Shown here piece after piece: positions 58,830-64,000 of a stretch of 64,000 nt of DNA (the first letter of the stretch is position 1; every line of letters begins with the position of its first letter). The notes beneath the pieces were generated by a model. That model was not told the DNA's origin. It did no database searches and was given only the letters and a program-made list of their open reading frames with translations. A program made the translations under genes and the position numbers. This DNA is from Microbulbifer sp. TB1203 (GTDB lineage Bacteria > Pseudomonadota > Gammaproteobacteria > Pseudomonadales > Cellvibrionaceae): NCBI RefSeq assembly GCF_030997045.1, contig NZ_CP116899.1:3558001-3622000 (forward strand), read 5' to 3'.

Positions 58830-59480
58830 TCAGTCAGTCAGGCCCGCCACATAGTTGGCCAGGGCCTTGATCTCGGCATCGGACAGCGGCTTGGCGACGC
58901 TGCGCATCACCCGGGTGTCGCCGTCGTTGGTACGGGTGCCCTCGCGGAAGGCTTTCAACTGGGTCTCCACATACTCGGCGTATTGGCCGGAGAGGCGTGG
59001 ATAGCCGGCCGGGGCGTTGCCCTTGCCGGTGGGGGAATGGCAGCCCATGCAGGCCGGCACGCCAGTCTCCGGATTGCCGGCGCGGAAGATTTTGCGGCCC
59101 AGCGCCAGCCCATCCACCTTCTCCCCGCTGTTGAGCATTATCGACATGGGCTCGGAACCGGCCAGTTGGGTCTGCTGGGAGGCGAAGTAGGCAGCGATGT
59201 CCTGCAGATCTTGCTCGTCGAGGTTATCCAGCAGCCCGGCCATCTGCGGCACACTGCGCTCGCCGCTCTTGATATCCACCAGCTGCTTGGCCAGGTAGTT
59301 CTCCCCCTGGCCGGCCAGCTTGGGGAAAGTCGGGGCCGGGCTGTTGCCATCGGCACCGTGACAGGCGGCACAGACCGCGGCCTTTTCTTTGCCGGCGGCG
59401 GCATCTCCGGCCGCCAGGGCGAAGGGTGCGGCCATCGCCAGGCCGAGAAGCAGAGCGGTGTTCTTTATAATGCTGTTCAT
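58830..59480 (-). CDS. Cytochrome c4 (dihaem)
   Basis: ATG 59480 gives 216 residues: signal peptide (cleavage after ALAA), CAACH at 37-41 and CMGCH at 144-148 in two similar cytochrome c domains, each with a later Met ligand (VPQMAGLL, TRVMRSV). It is a periplasmic electron carrier to terminal oxidases. A longer frame from 59543 has no signal-like start. It is divergent from engB. Confidence 0.95.
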   Translation of the reverse strand: MNSIIKNTALLLGLAMAAPFALAAGDAAAGKEKAAVCAACHGADGNSPAPTFPKLAGQGENYLAKQLVDIKSGERSVPQMAGLLDNLDEQDLQDIAAYFASQQTQLAGSEPMSIMLNSGEKVDGLALGRKIFRAGNPETGVPACMGCHSPTGKGNAPAGYPRLSGQYAEYVETQLKAFREGTRTNDGDTRVMRSVAKPLSDAEIKALANYVAGLTD

Positions 59481-59615
59481 ACGTCGTCCCGTTGCGCGCT
59501 GAAATATGCCATCTGGCGCCGCCCCCTCTAATAACTCCAACAAAAAGAGTTCTGCGACGCAAAAACCGCGGCATTATATACTTGCGCGCCAAGCGAAGGT
59601 ACCCGGTGCACTCCT

Positions 59616-60242
59616 ATGTCTGAAGCCCCCCCAGAACCTCTCAATTTCCGCGCAGTACAGTTTTTGATCAGCGCCCCCACCCTGGCGGAGTGTCCGCCGG
59701 ACAGCGGCGCCGAGGTGGCCTTTGCCGGGCGCTCCAACGCCGGTAAGTCCAGCGCGATCAACGCGCTCACCGGCAACAGCAAACTGGCGCGCACCTCCAA
59801 GACACCGGGGCGCACCCAGTTGATCAATTTCTTCCGCTTGAGCGACGAGCAGCGTCTGGTGGACCTGCCCGGCTATGGCTACGCCAAGGTGGCGCGGTCG
59901 ATGAAGGACGAGTGGCAGCGCCACCTGGCTTTCTACCTGGAGCAGCGCCAATGCCTGCGGGGACTGGTGCTGCTGATGGATATCCGCCAGCCGCTCAAGG
60001 AGTTCGACCTGCATATGCTCACCTGGGCCAACACCGCCGGCCTGCCGGTCCATATACTGCTGACCAAGGCGGACAAGCTGAAAAACGGCCCGGCCAACAA
60101 TACACGCTTCGCGGTGGAAAAGGCCTTGAAGGAACAGGGGCTGGATACCGGGGTGTCGGTACAGACTTTCTCCGCCACCAGGAAAACCGGGCTGGACAAG
60201 CTGGAACGCAAGCTGAAGGAGTGGCTGGCGGAAACCCTGTAG
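59616..60242 (+). CDS. engB: Ribosome-assembly GTPase EngB (YsxC/YihA)
   Basis: A 208-residue GTPase: GRSNAGKS at 38-45 (P-loop), TPGRTQ (switch), DLPGYGYA at 83-90 (G3), TKADKL (G4) and SATRKTG (G5). It helps assemble the large ribosomal subunit and is usually essential. The divergent cytochrome c4 and dsbA genes are its usual neighbours in gammaproteobacteria. Confidence 0.96.
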   Translation: MSEAPPEPLNFRAVQFLISAPTLAECPPDSGAEVAFAGRSNAGKSSAINALTGNSKLARTSKTPGRTQLINFFRLSDEQRLVDLPGYGYAKVARSMKDEWQRHLAFYLEQRQCLRGLVLLMDIRQPLKEFDLHMLTWANTAGLPVHILLTKADKLKNGPANNTRFAVEKALKEQGLDTGVSVQTFSATRKTGLDKLERKLKEWLAETL

Positions 60243-60359
60243 AGCGGCCACTGGCCGCGATAAAGTTGGATGCCGGGGGCGAGCCATAGGGAAGCGGCGA
60301 ATCGACGGCGGGCCTTGCCGAGCTGGAGCTCGGCGTTCCCAGGGGCCGCTCCTACAGGG

Positions 60360-60524
60360 TCACGATACCGAAGGGGTCAGCAGGGAATTGAGCAGCAACC
60401 GCCGCAACTGCCTGCGCGCCCGCGGGGTCAGCCCGCGCAATTCCTCCGCGACCAGGCGCCGCTGCAACAGTAGGAGCGCCAGGGTGTCCTCCCTGATCTC
60501 TATTTTCAGATAGCGCGATTCCAT
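60360..60524 (-). CDS. Small Arg/Leu-rich protein (54 aa)
   Basis: ATG 60524, 12 bases after the stop of the Fur-box gene, opens a 54-codon frame (MESRYLKIEIREDTLALLLL... ending SLLTPSVS) with CGGGG 5 bases upstream. It is an amphipathic, basic helix-rich peptide. The tight spacing suggests an operon with the upstream gene. The function is unknown; it could bind nucleic acid or another protein. Confidence 0.5.
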   Translation of the reverse strand: MESRYLKIEIREDTLALLLLQRRLVAEELRGLTPRARRQLRRLLLNSLLTPSVS

Positions 60525-60536
60525 GGCTACCCCGAT

Positions 60537-60989
60537 TCAGTGATAGGTGTTCAGCTGCGCGCCCCCGCTGCGGCCGGCCAGCTCGTAGTGTTTCGGAATC
60601 CGCGGTTCGCTGCGGTACAGCGCCTCGATACAGTCCGCGGTGACCTGGCAGTTGCGGTCGCGCTGCAGCTCCCGGGCCAGCCGCGAGCTGGCGCCCACCA
60701 GCAGGTAATTGTACAGGCCGCTCTCTCCCTGCTGCCGGTAGGACGACATCAGGGAGACCACACAATTGGTGAAACGGCCCACCGCCACCGGATAGCTGGG
60801 CCAGCTCTCCGCCAGCAGATAATCCGCGAGTTCGTAGGCACAGCCGAAATAGGGCGCGGCCTCGCCGTATTTTCCGCTGTCGAACAGCGCACAGCCCTGC
60901 TCCATCCAGTCCAACCAGTAGCGCTCCGATCTCTGTGTATCAGAGGTCAACCACTGGAGGTGGTTGGCGCACAAGAATTTCAAGTTCAT
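60537..60989 (-). CDS. Hypothetical protein under a Fur box
   Basis: ATG 60989 (GGGAG 10 bases upstream) gives 150 residues; starts at 61016 and 61046 are poorer. The helical sequence (YWLDWMEQGCALFDSGKYGEAAPYFGCAYELADYLL) has a TPR-like look with Cys residues that are spaced for possible metal binding (CALF, CAYE, NCVV, NCQV, DCIE). A Fur-box-like sequence at 61023-61041 would make it iron-repressed. It is not recognised. Confidence 0.75.
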   Translation of the reverse strand: MNLKFLCANHLQWLTSDTQRSERYWLDWMEQGCALFDSGKYGEAAPYFGCAYELADYLLAESWPSYPVAVGRFTNCVVSLMSSYRQQGESGLYNYLLVGASSRLARELQRDRNCQVTADCIEALYRSEPRIPKHYELAGRSGGAQLNTYH

Positions 60990-61022
60990 AAGCAAGTCTC
61001 CCAAACCATAATTCATGCTAAT

Positions 61023-61041
61023 GCGACTCATTATCATTTGC
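61023..61041 (-). promoter_or_regulatory. Fur box
   Basis: Minus strand GCAAATGATAATGAGTCGC matches the 19-base Fur consensus GATAATGATAATCATTATC at 13 positions, including the full AATGATAAT core, and lies 34 bases upstream of the chosen start codon. Confidence 0.75.
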
Positions 61042-61048
61042 AACAAAA

Positions 61049-61166
61049 GTCTAGCCCGGACATTGCGCCACGGGCCGTGAAGGCGCGGCCAGCGGTGGTG
61101 GGTTGCAAACAGTCACCTGACGTTATGAGAAAAATTGAGCGGCGTGGTGCAATGTCCGGGCTAGAC
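61049..61166. mobile_element. MITE-like element (118 bp, 23-bp terminal inverted repeats)
   Basis: GTCTAGCCCGGACATTGCGC (and CAC) at 61049-61071 and GTGGTGCAATGTCCGGGCTA (and GAC) at 61144-61166 are inverted repeats with one mismatch. The 72-base inside is non-coding. It looks like a miniature inverted-repeat element or an IS remnant, inserted just upstream of the Fur box. Confidence 0.75.
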
Positions 61167-61216
61167 ACCTGCCGCCAGAATTACAGCAGAGAGGGGATGG
61201 AAGGTGCCGAGAAGGC

Positions 61217-61247
61217 AAAAAAAAGCCGGCAGATGGGGACTGCCGGC
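61217..61247 (-). terminator. Rho-independent terminator (minus strand)
   Basis: Minus strand GCCGGCAG-TCCCCAT-CTGCCGGC followed by eight T. It lies 186 bases beyond the LysR gene's own terminator, so it may serve a separate small transcript. Confidence 0.8.
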
Positions 61248-61432
61248 CAGGGGTCTGTGCCCTTGGGGATGGGCACTTAAGACGCATCCAGGGGGACGGA
61301 TACGCCTTTTGGGCTCTCGCCCAATCTTTCCCGCTTCCAATCGTATTTGAAGCTTAAGCTGGGGATACCGGTTTCCCCATAAAATTTGCGGTGCAACTGC
61401 CTCGGCAATTTATTCCACAAATCGGGCCCTAC
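61248..61432 (-). ncRNA. Possible small transcript between two terminators
   Basis: No ATG-started gene is seen. A minus-strand frame without ATG (ending TAA at 61277) reads LWNKLPRQLHRKFYGETG and on to VSVPLDAS, which has some protein character. Bounded by two same-strand terminators it could be a small RNA or a small protein with TTG start; evidence is thin. Confidence 0.3.
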
Positions 61433-61461
61433 AAAAAAAGAGCCCCGATATTGTTCGGGGC
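61433..61461 (-). terminator. Terminator of the LysR gene
   Basis: Minus strand GCCCCGAACAATATCGGGGC TC then seven T: stem GCCCCGA/TCGGGGC, 120 bases after the LysR stop. Confidence 0.8.
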
Positions 61462-61581
61462 GAGGGGAAAGCTGACTGTCTGGGTTACGGGCACCATCCT
61501 GCGATCTGTCTACTTAGAGGGGCGGTTTTGGCGCGGGTTCCCCGGCCGGCGGTAAAGAAGCGTTAACGAGCTGCCGGGCGC

Positions 61582-62484
61582 TCACTTCCCGCCGAGTAAA
61601 TGGTCCAGAAAACGCTGCCCCACCGGCGTCAGGTGCCTGCCGCGGGGGTAGAGCGCACACCAGGAGCGCCGCAGGGGGAATCCCTGAACCGGCAGCGACA
61701 CCAGTTTCTGCTGTTCCAGCTCGCTGCGGCAGCTGTCCAGGGGCAGTACAGCGACGCCCAGCTTTGCCAGCACCCCGGCCTTTACCGCCTCCAGCGAGCC
61801 CAATTGGCGGCTGCGGAAAGAGCGCACTCCCTGTTCCTGGAGATGTTGCGCAAAGATGCGGCGGGTGCCGGACCCGGCCTCGCGTACCAGCAGGGTTTCC
61901 CCGGCGAAGTCCAGCAGGCTCAGGGAGTCGCGCCCGGCGAAGGGATGGTCCGGCGCGGCGAGTGCGACCAGTTGGTTTTCGCGGAAAGGGATAAACGCCA
62001 GCGCCCGATCCTCGGGCACAGAGCCCATGACCGCCAGTTCGTCCCGGTGCTCGGCAATCCGCCGCAGTGCGCGGGCGCAGTTGACCACCTCCAGTTGCAC
62101 ATCCACCGCTGGGTGGCTGGCGCAGAAGTCGGCGATCACCGCGGGCATGAAATACTGCGCGCTGGACTCGATCGCAATGCTGAGCGTGCCCTGCATCACC
62201 CCCTGCAACTGCGCCAGCTCCATCTCCACCGCCACCAACCGCTGCTGCAGTTCCCGCGCCGCCCGCTCGAGCAGTTCTCCCGCCGGCGTCAGGTAGACCC
62301 GACGACCCACATAGTCCAGCAGGGGCTCGCCCACCAGCTGCTCCAGTTGCCGGATCTGCGCGCTGACTGCGGGCTGGGTCAGCGCCAATTCATCCGCGGC
62401 GCGGGAGTAGCTGCGCAGCCGACAGACCGCGAGGTAGATTTCCAGTTGGCGCAGGGTTAGGCGGTGGAGGTAGGAGGGTTTCAT
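61582..62484 (-). CDS. LysR-type regulator next to pyruvate carboxylase
   Basis: A 300-residue LysR protein: helix-turn-helix in residues 8-66 (LRQLEIYLAVCRLRSYSRAA, TQPAVSAQIRQLEQ), effector domain after 95 with VREAGSGTRRIF. The divergent position to pycA corresponds to PycR of Pseudomonas, which affects pyruvate carboxylase expression. The group is also close to CysB/YeiE-like proteins, so the name is not given. The 243-base gap to pycA holds a repeat R2 copy. Confidence 0.88.
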   Translation of the reverse strand: MKPSYLHRLTLRQLEIYLAVCRLRSYSRAADELALTQPAVSAQIRQLEQLVGEPLLDYVGRRVYLTPAGELLERAARELQQRLVAVEMELAQLQGVMQGTLSIAIESSAQYFMPAVIADFCASHPAVDVQLEVVNCARALRRIAEHRDELAVMGSVPEDRALAFIPFRENQLVALAAPDHPFAGRDSLSLLDFAGETLLVREAGSGTRRIFAQHLQEQGVRSFRSRQLGSLEAVKAGVLAKLGVAVLPLDSCRSELEQQKLVSLPVQGFPLRRSWCALYPRGRHLTPVGQRFLDHLLGGK

Positions 62485-62513
62485 GGTTTAAGGCTTTCAG
62501 AACTGAATTTCCC

Positions 62514-62588
62514 CGTAGGAGCGGGCCATGCCCGCGATCGGCATCAGCTACGTAGTTGAGGCCGATCGCGGGCATGGCCCGCTCCCAC
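62514..62588. repeat. Dispersed palindromic repeat R2
   Basis: GTAGGAGCGGGCCATGCCCG CGATCGGC ... GCCGATCGCGGGCATGGCCC GCTCCCAC folds as a hairpin, with a palindromic GCTACGTAG centre. It lies in the LysR/pycA promoter region. Confidence 0.8.
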
Positions 62589-62727
62589 AAGGGAGGGAGT
62601 AGCTACCATAAAGAATTACTTATAGATGATTATCCTAATATCAATTTTTCTTCCCCGCCATCATTCGCTAGCTTGTCGGCTGTTTCCCAGCCCCTAAACC
62701 CGGGAAAACAGCGGGAGAGCAAACGGC

Positions 62728-64000
62728 ATGTTCAAAAAAATTCTGATCGCCAACCGGGGCGAAATCGCGGTGCGCATCGTGCGCGCCTGCGCCGAGATGG
62801 GTATCCGCTCGGTGGCCGTCTATACCGAGGCGGACCAGTACGCCTTGCACGTCAAACGCGCCGACGAGGCCCACAGCCTGGGCAGCGACCCGCTGGCGGG
62901 CTATCTGAACCCCCACCATATCGTCAACCTGGCGGTGGAGACCGGCTGCGACGCCATCCACCCTGGCTACGGCTTCCTGTCCGAGAACGCGGAGCTGGCG
63001 AGAATCTGTGCCGAGCGCGGCATCGTCTTTATCGGCCCCTCGGCGGAGGTGATCCGGCGCATGGGCGACAAGACCGAAGCGCGCCGGGCGATGATCGCCG
63101 CCGGCGTGCCGGTTACCCCCGGCAGCGAGGGCAATCTCGCCACCGTCGAGGACGCCCTCGGCGAGGCCGCGCGCATCGGCTACCCGGTGATGCTGAAGGC
63201 CACCTCCGGCGGCGGCGGCCGCGGCATACGCCGCTGCGACAACGAGGGGGAACTGAAGCGCAATTACGATCGGGTGATCTCGGAAGCCACCAAGGCGTTC
63301 GGCAACGCCGACGTCTTCCTGGAAAAGTGCATCGTCAATCCCCGCCACATCGAGGTGCAGGTGCTGGCCGACGGCCACGGCAACACTATCCACCTGTTCG
63401 AGCGCGACTGTTCGGTGCAGCGCCGCAACCAGAAACTGATCGAGATAGCTCCGTCGCCGCAGCTCACCCGGGAGCAGCGCGCCTATGTCGGCGAGCTGTC
63501 GGTGCGCGCCGCGGAGGCGGTGGGCTACGTCAACGCGGGCACCGTGGAATTTCTGCTCGCCGGCAACCAGGTGTACTTCATGGAGATGAATACCCGGGTG
63601 CAGGTGGAGCACACCATCACCGAGCAGATCACCGGGGTGGACATAGTGCGCGAGCAGATCCGCATCGCCGCGGGCCTGCCCCTGGGCTACCGCCAGCAGG
63701 ACATCAGCTATCGCGGCTACGCGCTGCAGCTGCGCATCAACGCGGAAGACCCGAAGAACAACTTCCTGCCCAGCTTCGGCCACATCAGCCGCTACTACGC
63801 GCCCGGCGGCCCGGGCGTGCGCGTGGACACCGCCATCTACACCGGCTACGACATTCCGCCCTACTTCGACTCCATGTGCCTGAAGCTGATCGTGTGGAGC
63901 CTGCAGTGGGAGGAGGCGCTGAACCGCGCCGAGCGGGCCCTCAACGACATGCGCCTGCAGGGCATCAAGACCACCGCGCCCTACTACCGGCAGATTCTCA
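62728..64000 (+). CDS. pycA: Pyruvate carboxylase subunit A (biotin carboxylase), 3' end outside window
   Basis: ATG 62728 opens 424 residues to the right edge. KILIANRGEIAVRI opens the biotin carboxylase fold; KATSGGGGRGI is the ATP loop, EKCIVNPRHIEVQVLAD and FMEMNTRVQVEHTITE hold Mg, bicarbonate and catalytic residues (R in NTRVQVEH). It carboxylates biotin for the two-subunit pyruvate carboxylase of gammaproteobacteria, with PycB expected downstream. It could also be a biotin carboxylase of acetyl-CoA carboxylase, but the lone divergent LysR partner favours PycA. Confidence 0.9.
   Translation, partial: MFKKILIANRGEIAVRIVRACAEMGIRSVAVYTEADQYALHVKRADEAHSLGSDPLAGYLNPHHIVNLAVETGCDAIHPGYGFLSENAELARICAERGIVFIGPSAEVIRRMGDKTEARRAMIAAGVPVTPGSEGNLATVEDALGEAARIGYPVMLKATSGGGGRGIRRCDNEGELKRNYDRVISEATKAFGNADVFLEKCIVNPRHIEVQVLADGHGNTIHLFERDCSVQRRNQKLIEIAPSPQLTREQRAYVGELSVRAAEAVGYVNAGTVEFLLAGNQVYFMEMNTRVQVEHTITEQITGVDIVREQIRIAAGLPLGYRQQDISYRGYALQLRINAEDPKNNFLPSFGHISRYYAPGGPGVRVDTAIYTGYDIPPYFDSMCLKLIVWSLQWEEALNRAERALNDMRLQGIKTTAPYYRQIL

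Noticed and set aside
61250..61290. Hairpin-like GTGCCCTTGGGGATGGGCAC
   Set aside because: Short and not tied to a gene end; probably part of the structured region between the two terminators rather than a separate element.

Overview
The window is GC-rich, gene-dense bacterial chromosome. Gene content (FinR-type regulator/fpr pair, aryl polyene cluster, EngB-cytochrome c4-DsbA block, LysR/pyruvate carboxylase pair, chromosomal integron) points to a gammaproteobacterium. The dispersed palindromic repeats and overall flavour suggest a marine Cellvibrionales-type organism such as Microbulbifer; this placement is inference. No rRNA, tRNA or CRISPR array was seen.

Region by region. (1) 1-4067: the intI end of a chromosomal integron. 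intI (3030-4067, +) has a promoter overlapped by a LexA box. Divergently, a cassette promoter, attI and three cassettes (minus strand) are each closed by an attC site whose R'' core is complementary to the cassette's own first bases. The array is interrupted at 750 by a group II intron whose reverse transcriptase runs off the left edge. (2) 4368-9000: fpr with its LysR regulator, then a divergent pair made of a RimK-like ATP-grasp enzyme and a GNAT-peptidase C39 fusion. (3) 9100-13400: small exported or lipoprotein genes, a sulfotransferase and a PagL-like lipid A deacylase, with visible duplications and gene remnants. (4) 13412-29689: one long minus-strand aryl polyene (APE) operon in the order apeC-D-E-F-G-HI-glycosyltransferase-acyltransferase-ammonia lyase-K-L-M-halogenase-N-O-P-Q-R. 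It should make, halogenate and export a membrane pigment. (5) 30540-43505: purine catabolism. It contains remnants of a nucleoside hydrolase and of uraD, then intact hiuH, guaD, an adenine deaminase, hpxW/X/Y-like amidohydrolases, a purine nucleoside permease, a secreted ADGF-type deaminase and an AzgA-like permease, interrupted by an IS1111/IS110-type insertion sequence. (6) 44002-48986: a three-gene FAN1-like nuclease, XPD/DinG-like helicase and HExxH-protein module, probably for DNA repair. (7) 49100-57900: cold-shock protein, exported M28 peptidase, SLC13 transporter, ACT-domain protein, two paralogous exported proteins, ecotin and a c-type cytochrome. (8) 57981-64000: dsbA, cytochrome c4, engB, a Fur-box-preceded small operon, and a LysR regulator divergent from pycA, which is cut by the right edge.

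The most interesting items are the SOS-controlled integron with a HEPN-like cassette and an intron abutting an attC; the APE cluster with an ammonia lyase and a halogenase-signature flavoprotein; a palindromic repeat lying in frame in the apeL N-terminus; a possible guide-RNA region in the IS1111-like element; and several structured repeats, pseudogenes and control sites. All function calls come from reading motifs; no database search was run.
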